Origin: Rhizobium anhuiense
GTDB lineage: Bacteria; Pseudomonadota; Alphaproteobacteria; Rhizobiales; Rhizobiaceae
Assembly (NCBI RefSeq): GCF_003985145.1
Contig: NZ_ML133521.1
Span: forward strand, 62,001 to 126,000
Length of the DNA stretch: 64,000 nucleotides
Reading direction: 5' to 3'
The notes beneath the pieces are model-generated. The model was not told where the DNA came from. It ran no database searches and saw nothing but the letters and a program-made list of their open reading frames with translations. A program made the position numbers and the translations under genes. The first letter of the stretch is position 1, and every line of letters begins with the position of its first letter. Of the stretch, positions 15,975 through 23,788 are shown piece by piece.

Positions 15975-16112
15975 ATGACGCAGACGCGTTGTATCGGTTT
16001 GGGACGACTTACAACCGAGCAATTGCTAGCTTTATTCATCTCGGGTAAAAGTTGTCAGGCGGAGATATGGCAAATGGCCAGATCTCCGCTGTATCAGGAG
16101 GGAAATAAATGA
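15975..16112 (+). CDS. Possible 45-residue leader ORF coupled to the XRE gene
   Basis: ATG 15975 follows GGTGAG. The product would start MTQTRCIGLGRLTTEQ and end SPLYQEGNK. Its TGA overlaps the ATG of the XRE regulator (AATGAA), the arrangement of translational coupling. I do not recognise the peptide. The frame stays open further upstream, so the overlap could be chance. Confidence 0.3.
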   Translation: MTQTRCIGLGRLTTEQLLALFISGKSCQAEIWQMARSPLYQEGNK

Positions 16113-16513
16113 AAGAAGAACCGCACTCAGTAGATGTTCACGTCGGAAAGACGATCCGCATCCAGCGTCTGTTGAGGAAAGTTTCTCAGACGGAACTGGG
16201 AGATCGTGTCGGCGTAACGTTCCAGCAGATCCAGAAATACGAAAAGGGTTCCAACCGCGTTTCCGCCAGCATGCTGGTCGAAATCGCCGGCGCGCTGAAG
16301 GTCGATGTCAGGACGTTTTTCGACGACCTGTCGACCCCTGCTACGGCCAACGACAACCCTGCTCCAAGCGAGGAATTCGTTATTTCGCGCGAAGGCGTCC
16401 TTCTCAATGCGGCGTTCTTTTCGATCAAGAACGAAGCTCTTCGCAAGAAGATTCTGAAGCTCGTCCAGGCGATCGCCAACACCGAACAGTTGGACGCTGA
16501 CGCGGCCGAATAA
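16109..16513 (+). CDS. XRE-family helix-turn-helix regulator
   Basis: 134 residues after CAGGAGGGAAATAA. The Cro/CI-type domain spans residues ~10-68 (VGKTIRIQRLLRKVSQTELGDRVGVTFQQIQKYEKGSNRVSA, given in part), followed by an acidic linker and a C-terminal helix pair (NEALRKKILKLVQAIANTE). This size and layout match the short XRE regulators that are abundant in rhizobia and often respond to growth state. No cognate operator is obvious. It converges on the small gene at 16551. Confidence 0.85.
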   Translation: MKEEPHSVDVHVGKTIRIQRLLRKVSQTELGDRVGVTFQQIQKYEKGSNRVSASMLVEIAGALKVDVRTFFDDLSTPATANDNPAPSEEFVISREGVLLNAAFFSIKNEALRKKILKLVQAIANTEQLDADAAE

Positions 16514-16550
16514 ACCGGTCCTTCACGCAATCCAACGGGCCGCATGAGGG

Positions 16551-16817
16551 TCAATGGCGATCGATCAGAATTAGATTCTCGCTGGCATCCTTCATTGCGA
16601 TCTTGGCTTTGCTGCCGAGCAGCTTCTCGAGATTGACGTCAAGCTCCCTGTCGGGATCTATGCCGTCCCAATCGATAACGACCTGCAGCAGCGCCATGTT
16701 CGTCAGGTGCATCAGATTACGCAGCTGAAGCTTTTCAGCCTCCTCCTTGGCTGCCGACAGCAGCCGGAAGATCCTTGCGTATTCGCTGCCTGTACCTTCG
16801 TTGTGTTGTTCAAACAT
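16551..16817 (-). CDS. Small conserved hypothetical protein
   Basis: 88 residues, start after AAGGCGGGAACG. Soluble and helical, with EYARIFRLLSAAKEEAEKLQLRNL then LMHLTNMALLQVVIDWD. No family recognised. It lies 68 bp downstream of tfuA on the same strand, so it could be the last gene of the RiPP-like operon. It could equally be an unrelated regulator partner of the adjacent XRE gene. Confidence 0.55.
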   Translation of the reverse strand: MFEQHNEGTGSEYARIFRLLSAAKEEAEKLQLRNLMHLTNMALLQVVIDWDGIDPDRELDVNLEKLLGSKAKIAMKDASENLILIDRH

Positions 16818-16885
16818 CGTTCCCGCCTTCGTTGGCCGTGAAACCCTACGATTCCATCCACTACTGCATCTTTGTGCCGCGACCG

Positions 16886-17629
16886 TTATTCAAGCGTTAC
16901 AGCAACCGCATTGCGCGTGACTTCGGCGTGCAGGAGCTCCCAGTGCGAGGTTGCGGCAAAGTGCCAGTCACGGTTGACGGGAAGGAATTTGTCCCTGCGC
17001 AGCCATTCCAATACCAGCCGCGCGTCGTTGCGCTTGCGCTCGACGCGGTTGCCGCGAATGGCGGCGAGGATAAGGTCGCGGCGCGGTTTACGGAAATGGC
17101 ACTCGTCGGCCACCTTCGCATAGGTGCGCTCGGAAAAATGCAGGAAACGGCCGGCAAGCAGAAGCTTCTTGCGCTCGCCGGGTGAAATCTCGCCGCTGGC
17201 GTAAAGCGCATCGATCGTCGGCTCGAAATCGACCCAGGGCACGGAAAGCGGCAGCCAGCCAAGTTCCTGCGGCGCATGCACCAGCGCGACGGCCTCGTCG
17301 TCGAGCAGCCGCCCGGACTCATAATCCTCGAAGATCGAGCCGAGCCCGACCATGCCGAAGGGGGCGCATTCGGCTGCCCGCAACGCGCCCATGCTGGCGC
17401 CGCCGGCAACGGCGACGTCGTGTTCGAGCGCGTACAGAATTTCCTTGTGCCAGACCGAAGGCAGATCGCCGAAATAGCCGTCGACGAGGCCGATCGCGGT
17501 GGCGCCGTCCTCAACCGCTTTCAGAATGTCGCCGGCAGCGGCCGGCGGCCGGAAGTCGATGCAGGAAGACATCGCCCTTGCCGCGGCAAGATCGCTGCCC
17601 AGGCTCGGGCCGACGAACAGCACCTTCAT
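16886..17629 (-). CDS. TfuA-like protein (YcaO partner)
   Basis: 247 residues. TfuA features are clear: KVLFVGPSLGSDLA at the start, IGLVDGYFGDLPSVWHKEILYAL, then ASMGALRAAECAPFGMVGLG and IFEDYESGRLLDDEAVAL. In archaeal and RiPP systems TfuA works with YcaO in ATP-dependent backbone thioamidation, probably supplying sulfur; the name comes from rhizobial trifolitoxin. Its ATG overlaps the ycaO stop (ATGA), so the pair is translationally coupled. The last ~60 residues are basic and Trp-rich. No transporter or peptidase gene is adjacent. Confidence 0.88.
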   Translation of the reverse strand: MKVLFVGPSLGSDLAAARAMSSCIDFRPPAAAGDILKAVEDGATAIGLVDGYFGDLPSVWHKEILYALEHDVAVAGGASMGALRAAECAPFGMVGLGSIFEDYESGRLLDDEAVALVHAPQELGWLPLSVPWVDFEPTIDALYASGEISPGERKKLLLAGRFLHFSERTYAKVADECHFRKPRRDLILAAIRGNRVERKRNDARLVLEWLRRDKFLPVNRDWHFAATSHWELLHAEVTRNAVAVTLE

Positions 17630-18888
17630 GATTCGGCTCCCCTTATGGTGTTGACGGCGCGCATGCCGAGCTGGATGTACTGGCCTGAGATATCGACCTC
17701 CAGGCCGGGCACGATCACTCTGACGACGGAGACCGGCAGGGCCGGGTGCGGAAACGGCACGACCACGATCTGCTCGATGCCGGTGGCCACCAGCCGGTCG
17801 GCAATATGGCCGATGGTCTCCTGGATCGTCGCCTTGCGATGATGACGGGGCTGGAACGGGCGCATCCGGCCGTCGCCCTCGCACAGTTCGACCACCTGCT
17901 GCATCGCCGCACTCCTGTCGAGCCGCTGATAGATGCGCGGCGAGAAATCGTCGCGGCTGCCGGCAATCGCAGTCAGTCGGCTCTGCGCCGCTTCGGTGAT
18001 GGCGCGCAGCGCGGCGCGCACGGGATCGGGGTGGCAACCGCAGCCGCCGCAGACATGCGACCAGCGCGCGTCGACACGGTCGGAAAGATTGCCGGGCATG
18101 ATGACGGCCAAAAAGGCGGGAATACCGATATCCGTCGTCATGTCGAGCAGCAGCAGTTTCATGCCGGCGCGGGTGATTCGGTCGGTCATGACGTCGATCA
18201 CCGCATCGCCGAAGGAGGTCGGGTCGATGCGGCTTTCCTTCAGGCGCTCCGGCGATTTCAGCTGGGTCAGGGCCCAGGCGTCGCGCTCCACCAGCTCGCA
18301 AAGCCCATGCAGGACCGCCTCGGACGGCGTGTTGCCGGAGGCCAGCCCATCGCTCGACTGCTCGAAGCCCGGCGGCCTCTCGCCGCGATGGTCGAGACCG
18401 ACAAGCCACCAGGGTACGAAGACGCTGCTGCCGGACAGGATGTCGAGCCCGGAGCACCAGGGAATGGGACGGCTGCCGATCTCGTCGGGCGCGCAGCGTG
18501 CGACATTGTCGAGGTCGATCATGGCGGCACGCTCCGCCCGCATGCTCTCGACGGTCGCCTGCGTCAGGTCGGCGGGGGCAATTTCGGCGATCCGCGTCTC
18601 GACCGCCTCCATCGCCGCCGAGGTCATGGCGGCCTCGTTGTCGATACCCTTGCCCTGAAAGACCGAGAGCGTATGGCTGTTCGGCCTCGTTGCGAAGGCG
18701 ACGGGGATGTTCAGGACGTCGAGCGCGGTCAACAGACCGACGCGGGTGATGCCGAATTCGCGCAGATGCGGCCTGATGGCCGCGAAGGTCTGCGCCGGCG
18801 TGACGGCGCGGTCATGATAATCGCTGACGCCTGCCGATGATCGTTTGAGGTCACCGGCAAGCGTTTCAAGGTCGGTGAAAGCGGACAT
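17626..18888 (-). CDS. YcaO-domain protein
   Basis: 420 residues, nearly all YcaO domain. ATP/Mg sites are present: S90-x3-E94-x2-E97 (SAAMEAVE), E190/E198/E201 in SEAVLHGLCELVERD, and E299-x2-Q302-S-R304 (ITEAAQSR). The C-terminus ends NTIRGAES with no PxPxP tail, so it resembles TfuA-dependent (thioamidating) YcaOs more than azoline cyclodehydratases, and no E1-like partner is adjacent. An odd CGGCGC cluster (Cys280, 283, 285) precedes the last motif. A 47-residue ORF begins just upstream and TfuA follows, giving a minimal RiPP layout. Confidence 0.88.
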   Translation of the reverse strand: MSAFTDLETLAGDLKRSSAGVSDYHDRAVTPAQTFAAIRPHLREFGITRVGLLTALDVLNIPVAFATRPNSHTLSVFQGKGIDNEAAMTSAAMEAVETRIAEIAPADLTQATVESMRAERAAMIDLDNVARCAPDEIGSRPIPWCSGLDILSGSSVFVPWWLVGLDHRGERPPGFEQSSDGLASGNTPSEAVLHGLCELVERDAWALTQLKSPERLKESRIDPTSFGDAVIDVMTDRITRAGMKLLLLDMTTDIGIPAFLAVIMPGNLSDRVDARWSHVCGGCGCHPDPVRAALRAITEAAQSRLTAIAGSRDDFSPRIYQRLDRSAAMQQVVELCEGDGRMRPFQPRHHRKATIQETIGHIADRLVATGIEQIVVVPFPHPALPVSVVRVIVPGLEVDISGQYIQLGMRAVNTIRGAES

Positions 18889-18901
18889 ACCGATTTGTTC
18901 C

Positions 18902-19045
18902 TTAGCGGAACCTCAGCGCATGCGTCAGGCTCTCGAGCGCATTGGCGGAAACGTTGAGTTCATCCTGCTTCATGGCTGCTCTGGCAGCTGCAGAGAAGCG
19001 CAGCGACGGTGTCTGAACTGCAGTGCTTTCAGCATTCGTCTTCAT
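18902..19045 (-). CDS. Candidate RiPP precursor peptide
   Basis: 47 residues from ATG 19045 with CGGAG 8-11 bp upstream; the stop is 13 bp before ycaO. The peptide begins MKTNAESTAVQTPSLRF, has a central helix-prone part (AAARAAMKQDEL) and ends ESLTHALRFR. It has no Cys, several Ser/Thr and two copies of LRF. Size, position immediately 5' of ycaO-tfuA and a good ribosome site are as expected of a RiPP substrate. It is unlike trifolitoxin TfxA as I remember it. No leader/core boundary can be assigned. It may instead be a short leader ORF. Confidence 0.6.
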   Translation of the reverse strand: MKTNAESTAVQTPSLRFSAAARAAMKQDELNVSANALESLTHALRFR

Positions 19046-19151
19046 GTTCCATCTCCGATTGGTTGGGCAGCGCCTTGCTGCCGTTAACCATCAGAGGGAA
19101 ACATTACCTGCGTCATTTAAGCGTTACAGGCTTCGTTAAAAGGCCGCGCAA
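19046..19151 (-). promoter_or_regulatory. Probable promoter region of the peptide-ycaO-tfuA operon
   Basis: The 106 bp between the SARP-like gene and the candidate peptide must carry the promoter unless the regulator reads through. Three related heptamers are present on the plus strand: CGTTAAC (19082), CGTTACA (19122) and CGTTAAA (19134); the last two are 12 bp apart. SARP regulators bind heptamer direct repeats at roughly one helical turn, so this is a candidate site, but the match is loose. Confidence 0.35.
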
Positions 19152-21104
19152 TCAGGGAAGACCGGCAAGATGCAGGCCCTGTATCAGCGGTTCGGTATAG
19201 GCGGGATCGCGATCGGGGACGAAATGGCGGATATCCTCGCTGCGGAAATCGGGGAAGTTTTCCAGCACCACCCTGGCATAATTCCTGGCCTTGGCCGTAT
19301 CGCCCGCCATAGCATGCGAGGCGGCGAGCAGGCGGGCGGTTGCCTGCTTGGCCTTCACCGGTTCCAGCGCCTCGATCGCCATTTCATACTCTTCGCGCAT
19401 GAAATGGATGCCGCCGAGGTTCCAGTAATAATAGTCCGGCGGCAGCGGATTGAGTTTGAAGGCCGCGCGGCTGAGCTCCAGCGCCCGATCGAAATCGCCA
19501 TCATGGGAAAGCGCATCGGCGAAATCGGCGAGGATGTCGGCATCATTGGGATTGAGATCCTGGGCCTGCTGGAAATATTCCAGGCTTTCGTCGAAGCGGC
19601 GGCGATAGAGCGCCACGAATCCGAGCTCGCGGTAGGCCCGGCCGCTGTTCGGGTCGGACTGCTGCGCCTGCCGGGCAGCGCCGTTCGCCTCATCGAGCAG
19701 TTCCTTGTCGCGCATGCCGCGAATCAGCCATTCCATACCGAGCGCGCGCGACACGCCGGCATGCGCAGCCGAGAAATGCTCATAACGATTGAGCGAGGAT
19801 TTGAACCATTTGCGCGCCTGGCGCAGATGCTGCAGATCGGTCTGGGCGATCAGCCGCTTGCCTTCCAGATAGAGACGATAGGCGGACGGCGGCGCCTCGC
19901 CGATCGGCATCGCCAGTTCGTGGCGCTCGATCGTGTCGGCGAGCGAGGAAACGATGCGCCGCGTCAGATGCGCGAAGGATTCGCTGATCTTCTGCATGAC
20001 CAGCGGCAACTCGATGGCCCAGATCACCTCCGATGTCGTCGTCCGTGTCAGGCGGCAGGTCGCAAAGACATCCTCATCGCGGCCCTGGATGGTGACGTAG
20101 ACCGCATAGTCGAAGCTGAGGTCGAGCGGACCGGACACGGCGCGCGACGGATCGATCGAACGGCTGAGGATTTCCAGACTCGTATGCGCCGCGATCACCT
20201 TGAAGCCGCGCTGCTGACTGAGGCCGATGGTGACGTCTTCGAGAAGCGCCCTGCCGACGCGCTCCATCAGCGGATCGGTAAAAATGCTTTCCGGCGGCAG
20301 GATGATGATGCGCGGCTGGCCAAGCAGAGTGATCGCGAGGTTCGGCCCCGGCTGGGAATGGCCTGAAGCCGCTTGTGCCGCCGGCACCAGGTTCAGTTCG
20401 CGGGCAAGAGCGGTGGTGCTTTCCTCCGGCTCGGTGTCGAAGTCGTCCTTCAGCTGGCTTTTGCACTTCAGATAGGCCTGACGCGCCGCTGCCGGATCGT
20501 TCATCCTGACATAGGTGCGCATCAGGGCACGATAAGCAGTCTCACTGGCAGGATCGAGTTCCAGCAGGCGCCTGGCAAGCGTGACCTGCTCTTCATCAGA
20601 TCTATCGTCTGATGTTTCGACCAGCCGGGCGAGATGGGTGGAGCGCAATTCGTCGATGCGCTGGCGCTCGAAGGTCAGCCAGTCCTCGGCGCCCTGCGTC
20701 GGCGATTTGACGCCTTCGAGCAATTCGCCGTTCAGGAGGCCGCCGTCTTCGGGTGCGAGCGGCCCTTTCTGTTTCAGGATATGAACATCGACCTCCCAGC
20801 CGGCGGCAAGGCCGATATGGGTTCGGGTCGCGGCCAGCAGCGGCGGAAGGTCGGCGGGAATGCTCTGTTCGATGCGCGCCAGGAGCTGGCGCAGACTACC
20901 TGCCCGCTTTTCCGGCAGCTCCGATTGCCAGAGTTGCCGCCTGACGGTTTCGCGGTCGAGTTCGAGATCGGCTTCGGCAGCAAGCATGGCGAGAAGAAAA
21001 TAAGACTTCTCCGGCAAGGGGAGTTCCTTCCCCGCCGCCAGCAATCGCGGTCTTCCGAGCAGGCACAGCCTGTTCGTCGACATTTGCCCGGATGTCCGTT
21101 GCAT
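19152..21104 (-). CDS. SARP-like (BTAD) transcriptional regulator with TPR C-terminus
   Basis: About 650 residues. The start is uncertain among GTG 21116, ATG 21104 and ATG 21083. The N-terminal winged helix (LCLLGRPRLLAAGKELPLPEKSYFLLAML, in part) and the bacterial transcriptional activation domain (~115-235: TFERQRIDELRSTHLARLVE, ASETAYRALMRTYVRMNDPAAARQAY) are as in SARP/DnrI activators. A TolB-like middle (~255-400) and a TPR tail follow (RAYRELGFVALYRRRFDESL, NDADILADFADALSHDGD). It lies directly upstream of the peptide-ycaO-tfuA genes on the same strand, so it is the likely activator of that operon. Confidence 0.82.
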   Translation of the reverse strand: MQRTSGQMSTNRLCLLGRPRLLAAGKELPLPEKSYFLLAMLAAEADLELDRETVRRQLWQSELPEKRAGSLRQLLARIEQSIPADLPPLLAATRTHIGLAAGWEVDVHILKQKGPLAPEDGGLLNGELLEGVKSPTQGAEDWLTFERQRIDELRSTHLARLVETSDDRSDEEQVTLARRLLELDPASETAYRALMRTYVRMNDPAAARQAYLKCKSQLKDDFDTEPEESTTALARELNLVPAAQAASGHSQPGPNLAITLLGQPRIIILPPESIFTDPLMERVGRALLEDVTIGLSQQRGFKVIAAHTSLEILSRSIDPSRAVSGPLDLSFDYAVYVTIQGRDEDVFATCRLTRTTTSEVIWAIELPLVMQKISESFAHLTRRIVSSLADTIERHELAMPIGEAPPSAYRLYLEGKRLIAQTDLQHLRQARKWFKSSLNRYEHFSAAHAGVSRALGMEWLIRGMRDKELLDEANGAARQAQQSDPNSGRAYRELGFVALYRRRFDESLEYFQQAQDLNPNDADILADFADALSHDGDFDRALELSRAAFKLNPLPPDYYYWNLGGIHFMREEYEMAIEALEPVKAKQATARLLAASHAMAGDTAKARNYARVVLENFPDFRSEDIRHFVPDRDPAYTEPLIQGLHLAGLP

Positions 21105-21429
21105 CTCGGTTCTCACCCCCGAAAGCCAAGGCGCGCAAACGCACCGGCGGTCAAGACATCATGTTAAAGCTATAAAGCCGCCGCGCATAGCGGCTTTGCT
21201 ATAAAAAAGAAGAAATTTCATCGATTATTTGCATTTTCGCATGTCGCTCGCCGAGAAGATGCTTTGCCAACACTTCCGTGAGGATGCGGCTTGCGTTCCC
21301 TGGCGGCAGGTTATTGAGCAAACGACGGCCCGTATTACGGGCTGTCCCCGACAAAATCGGCGCCGCGCTACAGGCCAAGCGTCTTGATGTGGGCTTCGCC
21401 GGTCCGTTTTTTGTCTCCCAGGGAGCGGC
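21105..21429. other. Intergenic region upstream of the SARP-like gene
   Basis: 325 bp with no convincing gene. It holds a perfect hairpin, AAAGCCGC (21174-21181) and GCGGCTTT (21190-21197), flanked by a direct repeat of GCTATAAA (21169 and 21198). An A/T-rich stretch at 21200-21240 could be the leftward promoter. A C/G-rich part at 21290-21429 shows nothing assignable. Confidence 0.5.
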
Positions 21430-22782
21430 TCAAGGGGTCGGGAAATCTGTGAGCATGCTGTAGGAGGGCAATGTCCTGTTGGCGAAGATCCCCTTGCGGA
21501 GGAGGACGCGGTCGGAGTGCGGACGGGCGATAACCTGGTCGAGGCTCCAGGCTTCGAGGATCATCAGGTCTGCCGGCCGACCGGCGCCGATCGTACCGAC
21601 GTCGATGCCCATGACGCCAGCAGGTGCCGGGCCGGCAAGAGCGGGCGCATCCGCGTAAGGGTGGTCGAGATGAAGGATGCGCACCGCTTGCCGCCAGGTG
21701 TCCAGCATGTCGTGATCGCCATAGGCAAAGAACGGATCGCGGCAATTGTCGCCGGCCGCGGCGACCGGAATGCCAGCCGCCTGCAATTCCTGCACGGGCG
21801 TGACCCCGCGCCAGCGCGGCGTGCGGCCGTCTTCGCGATCCTGGAGATACATGTTGACGGTTGGCAGCGTGATGATCGAGAGGCCGGCATCGGCGATCAG
21901 CGCGATCGTGTCCCGCAATTCTTGCTCGCCCAGAAGCGCAAGCGAACAGCAGTGGCCGCATGTCACGCGCCCCTCGTAACCGTGGCGGATGGCGGCACGT
22001 GCCACATGCGGCAGGGAATCCGCCTGTGCCGCCTCGTCGACATGGAGATCGACATCCAGTCCCCGTTCCTTGGCCAGCGCAAACAACCGGTCGAGCAGCA
22101 GATCGATATCGTCGAGGCCTGCCCCATGGGTGCCCCCGGAGGCGCGGGTGACGCCGCCGAGCAAGCCGCCGTGGGCGGCAACGATATCGGCAAGGCGGGC
22201 GCCATAGTCGCCGCGATAGGCATCGAGCGGCACGAGGCCGGCAGCCTGCAAGGTGATGCGGCCTTTCCAACGTTCGCGCATTTCGGCAAATGCGCTCCAG
22301 GTGATTTCCGCCTGCCCCTCGTGGCTGTCGAGATGGGTGCGGATAGCGGCCACGCCATGGGCGTCGGCCGTTGCAAGACCGAATTCCATCCGTCGCAGGA
22401 GATCGTCGGCATTCCAGTGGGCAAGCCGGTCCGCCGTCGTCGCGGCGCGCGCGCCGGGATGCGTGCCGCCGGAATCGGGCGCACGTCCCATGGTGTGACC
22501 CTTGTCGAGATGGGCGTGCGCGTCGATCAGAAGCGGCCAGACGTGGCGGCCGTCGAGCGCGACTGCATCTTCGCCACCATCGGCAAGGGCCGGCGTTATC
22601 GCGGCGATCTTGCCGTTCTCGACCAGAATATCGACGAGGGCGGAGCCGTCCCGATCCACCTCCGCAGCACCAGGCACGTCATTTGCAAGCAGCGCGACCG
22701 GAACGCGCGCCTTCGCAAGACGAATGCGCTCCGGTCTCGCCAGACGGGCGGCAAAGCTGGGAAACAGCGAAAGATCGTTCAT
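21430..22782 (-). CDS. Cytosine-deaminase-like amidohydrolase
   Basis: 450 residues of the CodA-like metal-dependent deaminase group: metal-binding LIDAHAHLDKGHT, then AIRTHLDSHEGQ, DVDLHVDEAAQ, VTCGHCCSLA and AAGDNCRDPF, finishing with the small beta domain (GRPADLMILEAW). Family substrates are cytosine, isoguanine and related amino-azaheterocycles; hydrolysis releases ammonia. It is the last gene of a leftward set that includes a LysR regulator and an oxygenase preceded by a probable xanthine riboswitch, so an aminopurine or purine breakdown product is a reasonable substrate guess. Confidence 0.78.
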   Translation of the reverse strand: MNDLSLFPSFAARLARPERIRLAKARVPVALLANDVPGAAEVDRDGSALVDILVENGKIAAITPALADGGEDAVALDGRHVWPLLIDAHAHLDKGHTMGRAPDSGGTHPGARAATTADRLAHWNADDLLRRMEFGLATADAHGVAAIRTHLDSHEGQAEITWSAFAEMRERWKGRITLQAAGLVPLDAYRGDYGARLADIVAAHGGLLGGVTRASGGTHGAGLDDIDLLLDRLFALAKERGLDVDLHVDEAAQADSLPHVARAAIRHGYEGRVTCGHCCSLALLGEQELRDTIALIADAGLSIITLPTVNMYLQDREDGRTPRWRGVTPVQELQAAGIPVAAAGDNCRDPFFAYGDHDMLDTWRQAVRILHLDHPYADAPALAGPAPAGVMGIDVGTIGAGRPADLMILEAWSLDQVIARPHSDRVLLRKGIFANRTLPSYSMLTDFPTP

Positions 22783-22814
22783 GGTGAGTCTCGATTGGAT
22801 GGGTTACCGAGCGG

Positions 22815-23717
22815 TCAGTTCTCGTCAAACGAGGCGAGCAGACGCTCCTGCGCGAATTGCATGAAATGGCTGCCTGCGGGCGAAAGCGAGCCGCGGGCGC
22901 GGTGGAGGATATTCAGCCGTTGCAGCGAGCCGGTTCCCGTCAGCGGAATGAAGACCAGGTCGCCGGTCGCCATTTCGCGGTCGACATCGAGCCGGTTGAG
23001 GAAGGTGATGTGAGGCGTTGTCCGGGCAAGGCGCTTCATCAGTTCCATCGAATTGGTCTCGACGACGGGAACAAGGGTGGCACGCGCCGGGGCAGTCGCC
23101 TCGACGACCTCGCGCAGCGACAGCGATCGATCCGCCAGAACCAACGGATAGAGCAGGCAATCGGACATGCGCACGGTCCTGCGGTTTGCGAGGGGATGGG
23201 CGGGCGCCACGACGGCTCCCAGCGCATGGTGGAATTCGGCGGCGCGTTGCAGCCGAGTATCGTCCGGCAGGTTGTAGGCAATGGCGATATCGGCCTGGCC
23301 GAGTGCAACCATCTCCGCAACAGTCGTCCGGTCGCCGACCATGATGCGCAGGCTGACCTGCGGATGTTCTTCTCGGTAAGCGGCAACGATTTCGGCAATC
23401 CGACCCGCAGCGAGCGTTGCCATGGTCGCCAGCGCCACCTCGCCGCGATTGAGCCCCTTGAGGGACTGGATCTGCGACCGCATCCGCTGATGCGCCTGCA
23501 GTGTCTCGCGAATGTGCTGGATGAGGATTTCGCCGGAACTCGTGAGCTTCAGGCCGCGCGGCAGGCGCTCGAAAATGGGTGCCTGCAGCTCTTCCTCAAG
23601 CTCCAGGATATAGCGGTTCACCGCGGAGGCGGCGACATGCAATGTCCTTGCCGCCTTGCGGATGGAGCCCTGTCGGGCCACCTCGTCTATATAACGCAGC
23701 GCGCGTCCATGAAGCAT
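22815..23717 (-). CDS. LysR-family transcriptional regulator
   Basis: 300 residues from ATG 23717 (MLHGRALRYIDEVARQGS). The HTH is typical (SIRKAARTLHVAASAVNRYILELEEEL, in part), followed by the type-2 periplasmic-binding-like effector domain (GEVALATMATLAAGRIAEIV, DIAIAYNLPDD). It lies between the oxygenase and the deaminase genes in the same direction, unusual for LysR regulators, which are mostly divergent from their targets. It may be co-transcribed with them. The effector is unknown; a purine-related ligand is inferred from context. Confidence 0.88.
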   Translation of the reverse strand: MLHGRALRYIDEVARQGSIRKAARTLHVAASAVNRYILELEEELQAPIFERLPRGLKLTSSGEILIQHIRETLQAHQRMRSQIQSLKGLNRGEVALATMATLAAGRIAEIVAAYREEHPQVSLRIMVGDRTTVAEMVALGQADIAIAYNLPDDTRLQRAAEFHHALGAVVAPAHPLANRRTVRMSDCLLYPLVLADRSLSLREVVEATAPARATLVPVVETNSMELMKRLARTTPHITFLNRLDVDREMATGDLVFIPLTGTGSLQRLNILHRARGSLSPAGSHFMQFAQERLLASFDEN

Positions 23718-23788
23718 GATGGGTCCGTTGCCTGACGGGAGTCGGATTGACCGTTCCACGATGTCACCGCAACGGCCCATCTTCAACG

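Noticed and set aside
17746..18840. Plus-strand open frames opposite ycaO
   Set aside because: Shadows of the ycaO codons; no start signal or motif, and ycaO shows its conserved active-site residues.
19082..19140. LuxR/quorum-type box in the RiPP promoter
   Set aside because: GTTAACGG-like words occur but without a 20-bp dyad; only loose heptamer repeats remain.
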